In this document: positions 37,701 to 49,900 of the stretch, in pieces
How the letters are laid out: each line of letters begins with the position of its first letter
How positions within the stretch are numbered: the stretch's first letter is position 1
Assembly: GCF_041296385.1 (NCBI RefSeq)
Contig: NC_091017.1
Span: 52,140,214 to 52,204,213, forward strand
DNA length: 64,000 bases
From: Aphelocoma coerulescens
Lineage: Eukaryota; Chordata; Aves; Passeriformes; Corvidae
Direction: 5' to 3'
Made by a program: the position numbers and the translations under genes
Notes under the pieces: model-generated
Seen by the model: only the letters and a program-made list of their open reading frames with translations
Told to the model about the DNA's origin: nothing
Database searches by the model: none

Positions 37701-40700
37701 TCTACTGTATTAGTCCAGTAAATACTGTACTTCCTTGGTATGTATACCCTGATATTGAACAACATACAAGGAACTGTTGCTTCTCACCTTTTTTATTACC
37801 ACAGATATTTCAGGTAGTCTAGAGGAGAATCCATTGTAAAATTGGTAGCTGATAAGCAGCTCCCAGTTTTGCTCAAAGCACTTCAGCCTTGCTGGCTGCA
37901 AGCTTATTTGCAACACTTTAAATATTATTTCAGAACTGCTTTTAAAATGCCTGACAGCTTCTGTTTTCTATGTCTATTGTTTAAAATAAGTGTTTTAAAA
38001 TAAATTGATGACAAAAGGCTCTTAAGAATTTAGTCTTATTTTAATGGGTTTTTCTATATTTTTAAAATTAGATTATATTTTTTAAATTAAAAATTTATGG
38101 TGCTTGTGTCTTGCAGAAAAGTTATTAACTGTATAATTTGATAATGAAGTTCTCTAACATCTAATAAATAACAACTTGGTCATACAGGACTATGTTCTGA
38201 ATATTTGAACAGTACAGAAACTTATATATGAGGAAATACTCCTAGTTTGGATATAGTAAATAGAAAACTGTATCACATATGCAAGGCTTCTAGTTTTCTT
38301 CTGGGGGAAGCTCAATAGTTTGCAGAACTTACAATATAAAAAATTCATTTATGTGACCCTTTCTGTTGTAGGACATGATTTATTTTTTGCTTAAATATTT
38401 CACGAAGCACTGATTATTTTCTGAACTTTGCAGTGCACTTTAATTGACAGATTAATTTTTCATAGCTTCTTTCATCTATTTTTCTAGCGAGATTATTTCT
38501 TTGAAATTCCTGTTTGCAGTGTGGAAAAATGCAAATCTCAAAACCTCTTGTTGAGACAGAAAAGTTGGTGTTTTAACAGCACTCTCTGTGACCTTTAGTG
38601 AATCAATTGTTTTATCAATCAAATTATGCTAGTATGAGTTAATTAATTAACTTGATCTTGATGGGACACAGCCTTCCTGGAGTATACACAGAAAGGAGGG
38701 AGAGGGAAGAACGGTTTGTATAAACACCATATGCAAAGGCTGAAGCTATCAGCCTGCCATTAGCCCTTTATCTAAGAGGCCCTTGGCATATAAATCAAAC
38801 AATAACCTCTCTGTTTTGACTCAGTGCCAAAGTATACAGCCACAGTTGAGTCTAGGACAGATTACACCACCGAGTGGCTTGAGGGCTTGCAGTGAAACTG
38901 GGAAATAACCATTAAATTATTCAGGAACATATTTATGTTCTTTAATATTGTCTGTTGGGCACTTTTTGGGGACTAACTTTTGGTACTAACTTTTTTACAA
39001 TTAGAATTTTGCATGTTCTAATTGTAAAAATCAATACATGGAAGCATTTTAACACACATCTAAGTGGGGATGTGAGAATAATGTTCTAAGTTGAAGGGCT
39101 GCAAAGAAATTGTTTTATAAAAGGTTTTGTGTTACGCCATGTTGCAAAATTTTTACTAATCTCTGGCAGAGCTGGTAATGTCCATGCTCCTGCAGTTTTC
39201 TGCAAGCACAATACCAAGATGACATTAGCTTTTTGTATTTTTTTTTCTAAGGTTAGGATGGATTAGAAAATAGTTCAAGTTCTTACTGCCTGAAGTGCAT
39301 TTAATTTGGCTGAGCAGGACTGCCAACTGTACAAAATGTTCAGCAGCACAATTACAGTCTGCTGCTAGGAACCACTTTAAAACTTAAAGTTATTTTGCTT
39401 TCTTAGAAATAAATAATGTTAGTCCCTTCTGGGGATGTGCAACATACATTCATTTGAAAACAAAAATTTTGTGGATTTTGTGTTTTTCTCTGAGGAAAGT
39501 ATTGCTGAATCTTTAGTTGAACACACATTGGCTTAGCCCATCAAGAGCACGTGCCTGGGATGTGCTCAAATTGCAGCTGTGCTAGAGACTGAACTCCTGG
39601 AAATACTAATAGCTGTTTCTGTATGGAAGATTTTAGATACATGGTATTGGAGCTATCTGGTCACTTTCAGAAGGGTGAAATGAAGAGCAGCTTCATTCTC
39701 TGAGCCCAGCTGTGTTCTGGGAACATGGCAGTGCGGAGCTCTTCTCATCCATGCGGCATTGCCCACAGCATCCCCACACAATCCCTGCAGCAGGGAGGAG
39801 CTGCTGTTCGGGGAAAGCTATTCTAGATGTTGTGGGTTGTTTCCAGTTGGGGGCTGCTGTCTGTGTGGTGGGGTGCAGTCAGGGACTTGGCTGTCCCCAC
39901 CACAGTTGTCAGGCTGGCACTTGTGCCCAGGAGTCCACAGTACATCTGGTGGAGCCTTGGCACAGCCTCCGCTGTCTCCAGAACAGCAGGGCAATTGCAG
40001 GGGGGAGGGTGTCCCTTGGTACGTGGCCCTTTGCTCCAGGCTCAAAGCCAAATCGTTGCATCTTATCACAGGATTGTGCTTCTCCTTGGTTTATCGGTAT
40101 TCAAATGACATATTGCAGCAATGGATTTGTCCTTCTTGGTAATGGTCTTCTGACCACCTGGTGTCATTTTTTTAAAGTGCTGTGCACTTAATGTGGGTGT
40201 TGCATTGTCTTTAAACAAATGTGGGATTGCAAAGGCAGTACTTGGCAGCACACTTTTTTTTTTTAGCAGTCACTCAGTTTTGGGCAGCTTTGTGGTATTA
40301 ATGACCCTCTAATTTAATCTTTACTGAATTTTTCCCTTCTCCCTTCCTCTTGTGAAAATATACAGGCGCAGCTGAGCTGCGTCTGTATAGCTGTAAAGCT
40401 ATATAGACAAAAGGTGAAAGCTTTGCTGATACAATAACCACAGAATCTGTCACATGTTGAGACTATCATAGTTTTCCTTCTGATCTTTTTTTCATCTGTG
40501 AAAGTATAAACACAACTACTTTGTTATGCTGAAATTCTGTCATTTCAGCTGATTAATTTTTGAAGCCCACTCACAGTTATTTTCTGTCTTCTATTCAGAG
40601 CCTGCGTCAGCAAATTGCTGTTTGAAATCCCATGTCCTTTGCCAGGTGTATAAATAAGAACATTTGCTTATTCTTTCTTCCTTAGTATCTTGCTCATTAT

Positions 40701-43700
40701 GATCTCCTCCACCTGGTTATTTGCTGTTTATGCTGTTATGATGTAGGCTGTGTTTTCACCTGATCCCAAGAGGTTTAAAATCAAAACAAAACTGTATAAA
40801 GTCATCTTTTTCTTTCTTCATTTAAGCTACAGGAGATCTGTGAAGGAAACTCTATGTAGATACTGATTTCTCAATTTGGCCTTTGTAAAGGTTGTGGAAG
40901 AGACTCTTGACCTGTTTTTCAGTAAGCCTGGGGGCATGGCAAGGCCTACAAGTAACTGAAAAAAATGCCAGTGTTTTATAAGAAGAAAACAGGATGACCT
41001 GAGTTTGTCCTGTTAGGCAAAGAAGTCCAGACAAAAATCCAGTAATAGATAATGTACACGTCACTTTTATCTTCCTTGACTGGAAATTAGATCACATCAA
41101 AATAATTTGCAATAGCTTGCCAGAAACTACATATGTGGCTGATAATTTTGGTGATTATGGTATGCTGCTTGGACAAGAGGGTTTGATTTGTTTTTATTGG
41201 TTAATTACTCATGCTGATTGAAGAAATATACTTCCAAACTAGTACTGTAAATGCTGGGGGGTGTTAGGAATGGTCTATTCATACATCTGAAAACATAATG
41301 GTAAATGGGGAGCACTTAGTAATTGAATGAACATATTTTCTTGTATAGGCTTATCACTTCCTGACCTTTTGCTCTTGCATTAAAGACCAGGAAGACTATA
41401 TTTTAATATTTTGTAAATAATAGACAGGATCTGAAACAGTGAGGGAAGTAAATATCTTTCTGTCCTGGTGATATGAAGCAAGAGACATGTCATTTCAGCC
41501 AAGGGTGTATCGTGGTGTTGTGCACTGGAGCCCCTCAGGATAGTAAGTGCCCCCAGATTTCTGTCTTTGCCTCTAGTTTTGCATCTGCTCTGAGAGTTTG
41601 CTCTCCATTGACTGGTGCTTGATTTCACCTATTTCCAGACTACTACCTCCAGCTTGGTAATAGCACATCCCAGTGCCACCAACCTCCCCTGTTCTACTTA
41701 AATTTGTTTAAAATGAGTAGCTTTGAGACTAAGCCTACAGATGATCAAGGATAGGGGCACTTTCTATCTGTCAGATAAACTTGGCAGTGTTGTACTTGCA
41801 GGACTGGACCAGACCAGATCAAGAGAATAATTTACAATTATTTTAACAGATGCAAGATTAGGTATTTGATTATCAACCTGTAAATGTCTAGATCAAGCAA
41901 ATTAGTTTCGTGATCAGAACATGTTGCTGAAAGGAGTTCCATGGGAATGAGAGAAGTGAGTATTGCTGAAGCTAGTGCACCATCACCAAAAGATCTGCTT
42001 ACCATACTATACCCTTCTGGTTAGGATTTTGGCTTTTTCACCCTGGCATCTTGCTGCCAGTAAACAACAGATTTCATTGTGTGGTCTTTCCTTTGGATAT
42101 TGTAAATTTGAGAAGCCAACTAGTTAGCCATGTCATGGCTTAATTGTTTTATTATTGATTTTTATTTTTGTTCTTCCATCTCTCCTATCTTTAATTAAAG
42201 AAAGTGTGCCTCTGGAGGCCGCAAATTGGAGCTGCTTTGAAGCACCTGCATCAAGCTTTAGTCAGCATGGAACATCCCAGTCTTTCTGACGGGTTCTCAT
42301 CAGCACCTTTTTCCTGGAACTATTGCCAGCTGGTGTCTCATTTTAGGATTTGTACAGACTATGGGTCTGATGATTTGGTCCTTTTTCCCTCTGTCTTCAT
42401 GATTCAGCTTTGAAAACTGGCATGCAAATACCAGAAGTAGGGAAGCTGCATCTTTTAGTTGTCTAGATTTCTCCCTCTTTCATTATGATCTTTTTCATTG
42501 TCATTTTAAAGTACAAATTATATGCAGTTAAACTTTAATTCGTTTTGGAACAGAGAGTGTCTCATTAAAAAAAAATTGTGTATGAGGGGAAGTGAGAAAT
42601 TTGCAATTATGAGATGTCTGTCAAAGACTGCTTTGTGTAAATTGAATGGTATAATTGTGTCCAATGGAGATTTTCAAAGACTTCTGCTTTTCCTCTAGAC
42701 TTAGTGTGATATTTTGTTTAATAAATTTTCTACCAGGTTACTGCTACACTTGTTTTTATTAAATTCTGTTTTCTGATATAACTGGTTGATAAGGTACCAT
42801 GACTATAACAGTAAAAGGAAGGGACAGGGTATCAAATCCATGAGCAAAACTCTGCTCTTGTTGGTGCAACTGATTAATCAGAGAGACACCAGAATTGTAG
42901 CATTCTCTTCTCTTTGTCAGGCTTGCTGTGCCCTGCAAAACATTTTGTAATAGAAATGCACAGAAGTGTGTACTGCAATACTTGACTAATTTTGTGACAT
43001 TTATTCTGAAGGGGTTTGTGTTCCTGTGCTGTACTGCTGTGTAACTGTAAAGGATTTATTTTTTCTTAAGAAAACCATCATCATTCAGACAGTATCTTTT
43101 AAGGGTTTTGTAATGCATTAAATATTAAAAAAAACCAAGAACTGTTTAATTTCAGAAAACTACTTTCAGAGTGCAGAGGTTCACTAGATAATGTGTAAAA
43201 TCAATACATCGTTCTTGGGAAGTCAAAGAATGCAAGACAAGGGAGAAATTTGAATTGGGGTGCTGTATTCCATAGATATCACTGATTACCAGTGTCACCA
43301 GACTGAGGCATTTGCACCAAAGCAGAGGAACTGCAGATGGGAAAAAGAGAAGGGGAAGGGCACCATGACAAGAGCTGGAAGGCAGTTGCAGACAAATGTC
43401 TCCCCAAAAGGGTAAGATAAGATAATATATTTTCCGCGTGTTAGAAATCTCTAAAAGGAAAATGTTGTGGTAACTTCTCAGATCCGGCAAGAGGCAACAC
43501 CAGAGCCCTGTACTGTGTCCTACTGACTCATTCCCGGCAGTTATTCCTGTCTTGTCACTGATGAAGGTTAAGAGTGGGCTGTTGTTCAAAGCAAAAACCC
43601 TTCTTGGAAAGAGTAATGGTGGGGGAACAGGAAAAGTGTTAGCAGCAGAAAAAATATAAGTACTTTTGTGGCTCTTTTCCCCTATTATATTAAAAAAAAA

Positions 43701-46685
43701 AAATGGCTGTGCTTAAAAATTGTTGTTTTCTGTGGACTGACCTAGGCAGTTGACTGTGCTAGCTCTTCATATACATTGACCTCATCCTGCTTATATATAG
43801 TTATATATAAGATATCTAAACCACTAAGTATTCTGCAAAGCAGTGGGAAGAAAACTGTCTGCAGAAACTCTGGATGACACAGAGATGCAGCATACAGGAG
43901 TGTGGTTGACTCATCTGCTTTAGGGCTGTACCACAGTTGTTTTGCTTTTTACTATTTTTGATGTATTAAAGCAACCCTCATGGATCCTGCAAACTTTAGT
44001 CCTTGGGATTAAAGAAAAATTTACCATGGCTGAAGGAGGAAGAAAGAATTTACAAAGCAAAAAGCAAATCCACACCCCTCCCCTTTTTTTGTTTTCTTAA
44101 AGCATTAGTATGACTCATTCTTATTTTTTGTTTCTTTGTTTAGTTTAAAATAATGGGTCTGTTATTTTGGAGGGATTTTATAGTTGATTAACAAGTAGAA
44201 GTACCAGCTGAAACAGGGACTTGTCCTAGTGATGATAGATGTTGCTTTCAAAGACCTTGCCCTCTAAAGTGACAGGGCTAATCCACACATGGTGTGGAAA
44301 GGGCGAGCAGCAAGCAAGGATAACGGAAAAATGGTGTAACCTTGTCATATACACTCTTTTATTGACTTCTATAGGTGCTTTTAGGATGAGTTTTCCACAC
44401 TTTACTGTTTGCTAAGTATCTTCATGAAGTATAGGAGTGAGAAAGATGAGACTACAAAAACCTGTGCAAAATCTGGTAGACTTTTATTTTAGTTTCCTTA
44501 TGTTGCTTGTTTCCCTTTGTTTGAAAGGCTTAGCTCCTGGTGTCTTGTTTATGTGAGACTCTGTGCTTACATTTATGGTGATGAAGAGAATTGTGAGAAT
44601 GAGAACAGGTTAAAAATCTTAAAAAGAAGCTTGACTTTTCCTCCAAATAGGGAAAAAAGTCATTTTAAACCTAGCTTCCTGCTGTTGCAGGTCCAATTCC
44701 TGATCTCTATAGATTTGGTGTCGGAACTGTATGTTCAGGAAGGGGTTAGTTATCAGGCAGTGCAGTGGCCTTATAAAATCCAAACCTCAGGCACAGTTGT
44801 AAATGACAGTGAGACGTACCCTGTCAATGTGATGTGAACAGGATCAATACAATGCATTTAAAAGTGATGTTGGGTGGGGAGTAGGCTGAGTAGTTAATCT
44901 GTAAAAACAGCATACCTGAGGATCATAGAATCAGAGCTATTAGAAGACCTCCAAGATCATCAAGTCCAACCTTTGACTGAGTAAACCCCTTCCCACTAAA
45001 ACATATCACAAAGTGCCAGATCTGCTCATTTTTGAAGACGGCCAGGTGTAGTGACTCCACCACTTCCCTGGGGAGCCTCTTCCAATGCTTGACAACCCTT
45101 CCCATAAAGAAATTTTTTTATTGTATTGAAGCATCTAGTTGCTTTGGAAATCTCTCATTTCTTGCACTATTGTATGTTACATATCACTGTAGTTTTTGTA
45201 GTGAAGAAGAATCTCCTTGGAGCTGCTGCCCATGAAAATTCGCAGCATCAGTGCTCAGATCACACTTGGTGATGGAGTCGAGGGAGCTGCTGCAGGTGCT
45301 CCAGCTGCTTTTGAGAGGTGCTACCTCCTGCCTCTGTGTCTAGAAAAAGGTTGAGTTGCAATGTGTGAAAGAGAAATGGAAAGACTGTGTTAGGTCATCT
45401 GATTTTTTTTTTTTTTTTTGCCTCAAAGCATGGCAGTAGGGTGAAATTTGCACTTCCTATTCGTTTGTGATTTGTTCAGAGGAAGGGTAACTCAACCTTT
45501 TTCCCATGGTCCTTCCACCCACTCAGGCTTTGACAGAGGATGTGGGTTGCTGGGATGTCAGAAATGGGACTTGGCGATCCTCTTACCTGGTTTGGGAGAC
45601 AGCATGGATTTGCTAAATACAGCCCTGCTGTTGCAGCAGAGCATAAGAACAGCTGCTCTGAAATGGGTATCAAATGAATTATTATGGATTTCCATTTCCA
45701 TGAAACAAAGCTTGCTTTGGCATGTTTATAAACATGTTGTAAATGACATCAAAATGTGTTTAGGCATTAAATGTCCCCTGAGGAAAAAACATAAGGAATC
45801 TTTTGCTGTAAAACAAAAAATAATTTTTTAAAAAAAATTAACATAGTTAATCCCAATGTGTGGCTTTAGCCCCAAGCAAGGGATTTCCCTACCTTATCCT
45901 CCCCTGCTACTGTGAGAACACTGAATTAATTCACACTAGCAACAAATGCAGTGTCCTCAAGGAAAGAGAAGAATGACAGGGAACTGAGTGCAGATGAGCT
46001 ACACAAATGCCTAATCAAAGTTTAGCAGCAACAACAACAAAAATGAAATCTGTAATTACAGAAATCAGACAGTCACTTTCTGCTATGGATTATTCGTTTC
46101 AGATACAGAGAATCCAAGAAATCCAAAGTGATGGTAGTTCATCAATTCGTAACAACAGCCTTCAGCAGTGGAAGTACCTGCTGTGGGATGTAAAGTCTCA
46201 TGGGGGAGTTAGACCCCATCCTTTCCATAGCTTTTTAGTAACTGAAGAAGTTTGGATGGTTTCTGATATTCCCATGGTTGAACAGTAGTGGCTACTTTTA
46301 GAATGACATCTTATTTATTATATGTGAATTCTAATGCTTTATAATTGGTAGCAAAAAAAATCTAGCTTCTTTTCTGTAAAACTGTAGCAACTGTTCTGCT
46401 AAGAATAATCAAGCTTTTATATCACTTTAATTTTGCTTATATCCTGCCCACCTGAGAGATTACTAAGTAGAAAGATTCATCTCAAAACATAAATGTTGTC
46501 TTAAGTTTACTCCATTATTCAAGCAATGTTTAGTGTAACTGTGTCATTTTCTTATAGTGATCCAGCTGCCAAAGCTCTCTGGGAGTCCTTCATGAACCTC
46601 AAACAAAAGGAAGCTGTGATGGAGGCCAGGAGACACCTTGTGGAGGCTGCAAGCAGAGAAAATTTACCTATTAAGATGAGCATGG
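11510..46685 (+). CDS. SCFD2: SCFD2, first three coding exons (gene continues off the right edge)
   Basis: SCFD2 (Sec1 family domain containing 2) is a Sec1/Munc18-like protein. SM proteins bind SNARE assemblies in vesicle fusion, but the specific partner of SCFD2 is poorly known. The exons give 1033 nt, about 344 residues plus one base, against 684 residues in the human protein, so about half is present. Landmarks matching vertebrate SCFD2 are REESFAVGTFSRVVAAEL, ASYAPARNRRRTAT and VIFVDRTLDLAG in exon 1; AVGHHGDNLAEKI, LPGHKTDVMVNMVELTAL and VIAPGCLAQ in exon 2; and EAVMEARRHLVEAASRENLP in exon 3. Junction phases (1, 2, 1) join without a break. No later exon, expected to start near VTPGQLMSYIQLF, was found before 64000. 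The divergent FIP1L1 neighbour agrees with mammalian synteny. Confidence 0.95.
12246..20406 (+). other. SCFD2: SCFD2 intron 1, 8.2 kb
   Basis: The intron runs from GTAAGA to a long pyrimidine tract ending in CCCCTCAG. It is A+T-rich and carries only short overlapping frames with no recognised domain. Noted within it are a near-perfect 20-bp tandem duplication at about 16568-16607 and a run of ten G at 18398-18407. No mobile element was identified with confidence. Confidence 0.85.
16568..16607. repeat. Two tandem copies of a 20-bp unit
   Basis: The core GCAGCTTCTGCTATGGCAT is followed directly by GCAGCTTCTGCTGTGGCAT, giving two near-identical copies, and a partial third (GCATCTTCTG) follows. 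This is a small local duplication without an evident role. Confidence 0.8.
20407..20575 (+). CDS. SCFD2: SCFD2 coding exon 2
   Basis: This 169-nt exon is preceded by a strong polypyrimidine tract and CAG and followed by donor GTAAAC. Its first two bases complete a Gly codon with exon 1. It then reads AVGHHGDNLAEKILSVLP, LPGHKTDVMVNMVELTAL, TSDETCTVIAPGCLAQP, ending in phase 2. It covers residues of about 246-301. The GHHGDNL and DVMVNM blocks are hallmarks of SCFD2 within the SM family. Confidence 0.95.
31700..31746. repeat. 47-base T homopolymer
   Basis: Forty-seven consecutive T are flanked by TTTCAGTGA on the left and AAATTTGCC on the right. On the minus strand it is a poly(A) run, so it could mark the 3' end of a retroposed copy lying just right of it. 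It could also be a slippage-expanded or assembly-sensitive homopolymer. No source transcript was recognised in the adjacent sequence. Confidence 0.95.
34016..34285. repeat. Degenerate tandem tract, strongly G-depleted
   Basis: About 270 bases are built from imperfect copies of a motif like CTTAYACATTTTACAACTT, with variable spacers. Clear copies start near 34103, 34144, 34178, 34232 and 34263. In 34021-34260 the plus strand has only eight G. The frame at 34011-34247 is a low-complexity Thr/His/Tyr/Leu translation of this tract and not a gene. It is most simply a decayed minisatellite. Confidence 0.7.
36144..36157. repeat. (GT)n microsatellite
   Basis: A short GT dinucleotide run next to an ATATATAC stretch. 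Confidence 0.85.
38992..39030. repeat. Perfect 15-bp inverted repeat with 9-nt loop
   Basis: The left arm TTTTTACAATTAGAA (38992-39006) and right arm TTCTAATTGTAAAAA (39016-39030) are exact reverse complements around TTTTGCATG. The arms are A+T-rich and pairing stops at both ends. It could form a hairpin in the SCFD2 transcript or be the remnant of a small palindromic element. Confidence 0.9.
40359..40403. repeat. 31-bp near-perfect palindrome overlapping a second small hairpin
   Basis: TATACAG-G-CGCAGCT around a central G at 40374 mirrors AGCTGCG-T-CTGTATA, with one non-complementary pair (a G-U wobble as RNA). Overlapping its right end, TATAGCT (40386-40392) pairs perfectly with AGCTATA (40397-40403) around a GTAA loop. 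Two CpG sites lie in its core within A+T-rich DNA. Confidence 0.85.
43790..43811. repeat. Perfect AT-rich inverted repeat
   Basis: CTTATATATA and TATATATAAG are exact reverse complements separated by GT. This is probably an incidental product of an AT microsatellite. Confidence 0.8.
44919..45130 (-). mobile_element. CR1 LINE 3' end fragment on the minus strand
   Basis: The plus strand opens with ATCATAGAATCAGAG, the reverse complement of the ATTCTATGAT-type terminal repeat at CR1 3' ends. It continues with CCAAGATCATCAAGTCCAAC, GACTCCACCACTTCCCTGGG and GCCTCTTCCAATGCTTGACA, all standard antisense landmarks of avian CR1. It is a short 5'-truncated copy whose sense strand is opposite to SCFD2. 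It is moderately diverged and carries no intact coding region. Confidence 0.88.
45403..45419. repeat. 17-base T homopolymer
   Basis: Plain T run between ATCTGA and GCCTCAAAG. No associated element was recognised. Confidence 0.9.
46558..46685 (+). CDS. SCFD2: SCFD2 coding exon 3
   Basis: This 128-nt exon has acceptor TTCTTATAG and donor G|GTAAGT. Its first base completes an Asn codon, then it reads DPAAKALWESFMNLKQ, KEAVMEARRHLVEAASREN, LPIKMSM, and leaves a G in phase 1. It covers residues of about 302-344. Mammalian SCFD2 has near-identical RRHLVEAASRENLPIKMSMG at this point, so the exon is secure despite its isolation between a 26-kb intron and one longer than 17 kb. Confidence 0.95.
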
Positions 46686-46878
46686 GTAAGTAATGTGACA
46701 TAGTGGTTCCATGTTCCCTTACATAGTGGTAATGTGGAAGATGATGTCAGCTTCTCTTTTTCCACATAACCCTCTTGGAGAAAACCCACCCATTCCTGCT
46801 TCATCCCCATCCTTGTCAACAGAGTTCAGGTGACTGTTGTGGCTACCATAGGATCTTTCTGGTATATAAGTGAGAGAC

Positions 46879-46902
46879 TATTTATTTATTTATTTATTTA
46901 AA
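46879..46902. repeat. (TTTA)n microsatellite
   Basis: About six consecutive TTTA units, about 200 bases downstream of SCFD2 exon 3. Confidence 0.9.
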
Positions 46903-49900
46903 GATTAAAAATATTGAGAACCGTGACAAAGCATTGGAGTTCTAGAAGGAGGGTTTTAAAGGCATGTAAGTGGTTAGCAATGCTACTTGTCTTCATTTTA
47001 CAGAGCATGAGAATTTGGGTTTTCTAAAAAAGTCAGCAGGATTTGTGTCCTGAAAGCAGGCAGTGTAAATAGCAGCTGAAAGTTGTGCAGCTCTTGTGTA
47101 TGATGACTTTATATAGGTAGTAGTTACATTACATAGGTAATGAGGTTTATGTCAGGTAAGGCTGCCTGGCTCAGGGAAGTTTAAGCTGAAAACCATGTCT
47201 GGACACACTTTAAACCTGAATTTTTCAAAATATTAGAGAAACAGATTAAGACATAATGACTTTCAATAGCTCTTTTAGAACCCCATTCTCATTATGTATC
47301 GTACTCAGTAAAATGTGGGTATTGATACATTGTTAGGTGTATAAAAACTGGTATTGCCTCTATACAGCAGTATGTTTTTGCATTGTGTATACTCTTAGGT
47401 CTATTTTTTGTTGAACTTTTCATCAAGAGAGACAGGTCTTCATGGAATAAGACTAACAGACTTTATCTGTAACTGCAGAGTAAACTGCCAAGGTGTTGTA
47501 GAATTAGATGTACAACCAACTCATGAATTTCTAACAGCTATAACTTGTAATATATTGTATGGTCTTTACAAATACCTAGAGCATGCATTTAATAGATTAG
47601 TAATCAGAAGTACTAGATTTCTGCAACAGTAATATTGTAAGCTGTTTTAAAGAAATGGAGAAGGAGCAGCTGAGAAAAGGCTATTACAAATTTGTCTGAA
47701 GGAGGGAAGGTTCAGTAAATAATAAAACCTTGTTTAAGCTTTCAGCATGTGTGTGAGTATTCAGCATAATAATGTTAAGAAGCCCCCACTATTTTTCTAT
47801 TACATACACTGTAAAAACAATTATTATTAATGTTGAAATTCATCTTTGTTATAGAAGTAATTACTTCTTGTCTTCGAGAGGTAATGATCCATCTGTGACC
47901 TTTGCTCCTTTGTGTGAGTGATTAGATTAGCCACCCTTTCCGCTGTGTTCCCTTCCTGCGAAGGCTGCGGTAGCTTAGTTCTTAATCACAATAGCTGACA
48001 TTTACTGAATGTCTGACATACGTGGGCACAACACAGTGCTATATGGAAACATCAGGAGCTGATGGTAAAACAAATTTCTGATTTTTTTTGTTGTTGTTGA
48101 AATGTAGCATAAAGTAATATTCACAGAATTTTGTTCTTCTGTGAATCGAATATTTATCTTGCACTAGAATCATAATCAGTTGTAAACTTTGTAGTTGAAA
48201 TTCAAATGGTGAAGTAAAGTTTGAGGCAGTCTTGTAAATGATAAACAGTGATAAAATAAGAAACAAAGGGGGGGGCACTACAGTCACTAAAATAAAAAAC
48301 TTTTTATTGAGCAGAAATGCAGAAACCCTGAAATTCACACCCAGATGTCATATTGTGCAATGACACTTATTTGTTAATGACTTTTTAAAATGGACATCTA
48401 TACAGCATTCACTGCTTGGTCATCATGCTAGAGAATATCTTCGGTCTCTGTCTTCGGTCTTCCAGGGAAGCTGGAAATCGTGCTGTTTATCAATTGCTGC
48501 GTTTGCTGAGAAGCAAAAAAATTTATTGGCCTGTTCTGGTCCTGATTGCTGTGAAAGGCTCCTTCCACTGCAGCTGTGATATGAGGCAACACTGGCTGGA
48601 GAGAAGGGAAATGCTTTCACTGGGATCTGTGCTTAGGCTTGAGTTTTTATGATTTTACCTCAGGTTCTGCTTGTATTGGAAGATTTTGCTGGATTGCACA
48701 TTGTTTTTCTCAACACTTACAGTGTTTTCTGAGTTTTTTATGGCCCTAATATTAAATGTCAGGTAGTTTTTCTAGCATGAAAGTTTCCTCTTACTCTCTT
48801 TACTAAGACCAGCTGTGTCAGATGGTAAGAGTATTTTCCTTACTACTTCTTTTTTGCTTTTTCTTTACCCTGGAAATAAGGAGTGAATTACATGTGAAAG
48901 CAAAGCTTTGAATTCCATTTGGTGTAGCTGAGCCCTCCTGCAGTGGCCACCTGCCTGAAAAACTGCATCACTTGTGACACTGGCAGCATGGGATCTCTGC
49001 GCAGTGATGGGAAACTCAATCCCATCCTGTTTCTGTATTTTCAGTGAAAGGAAAATAAATTTTGTTGTTTTCTGGGCTTCGAAAGGCTGCTCATTGCTCT
49101 GAGGTGTTCCTGTGCTTGCCCACATTTCCTCTGCAAGGGATGTGCCTGATGCCCAGCTTTCCTCTTTATCTGCCTGGCTGCATGTGGCAGGAGCAAGGAC
49201 AGTTCTGGGAGGACATACAGGTCAAGCTTTTGCTTTCTGATACCTTCTGAACATGTCCTCCTCCTCCTGAGAAGGAAGGACAGTAGGAAAACTGTGGAAG
49301 GGTACATGTCTTCTCTCCAGCACCTCCAAATGTCTGCTGGCCACTGGGAACTCCATCTTCTTCCTTTGAGATTGGCAGGAAGAGAGGAGGGGAGATCTGA
49401 TGAAGGAGAAGAAAGAGAAATAAAGGATACAGCAAGTATGGTTACATTTTTTGAGCTGGGTGGATTGGAGCTCTGCTTTCAGGTGTTCTTGATTTGCATA
49501 TTCATTGTTTTAATTGTATCAAGGGAAGTGGTAGTGGGTACTGAAGTATTTGTTTGCATGTAAACAGGTGGAGCTCTCCTTTTCTAGATGTCATTTAAAT
49601 AAAGAGGCATTAAAATATTCCGTGTCAATCTATATACACATGCACACTTCAAAAAACCAATAGCCAACAGACAACACTTTTTAAGAAATACATCAGTTCC
49701 ATTTTTCCTCTGAGGTATTTGCATTTGTGTCTTATATACCCAGGTGATTGCTGGTAAATACTTGCCAAATTCTGGTCAGATATCCTATTGTGTAGGTGTA
49801 AATATGTAGGTGTAAATTATTTTGGCATAATAAAAATCCTGGCATTTAAAATGTATTTTATTTAAAGAATTAAATATCCTTTTGGAAAGCTCTTTGGAAG

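Larger units (their letters stand above)
20576..46557 (+). other. SCFD2: SCFD2 intron 2, 26 kb
   Basis: This large A+T-rich intron runs from GTAAAC to TTCTTATAG. It contains a 47-base T run (31700-31746), a G-depleted degenerate tandem tract (34016-34285), inverted repeats at 38992-39030, 40359-40403 and 43790-43811, an antisense CR1 end (about 44919-45130) and short microsatellites. Several GC-richer pockets (about 26120-26420, 39700-40070) hold overlapping open frames in several registers, which is what composition alone produces. No nested gene was recognised. Confidence 0.85.

Noticed and set aside
43152..43589. 145-codon minus-strand open frame
   Set aside because: No domain, signal peptide or homology that I can recognise, and no splice-site or promoter context. 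Best explained as chance in 64 kb.
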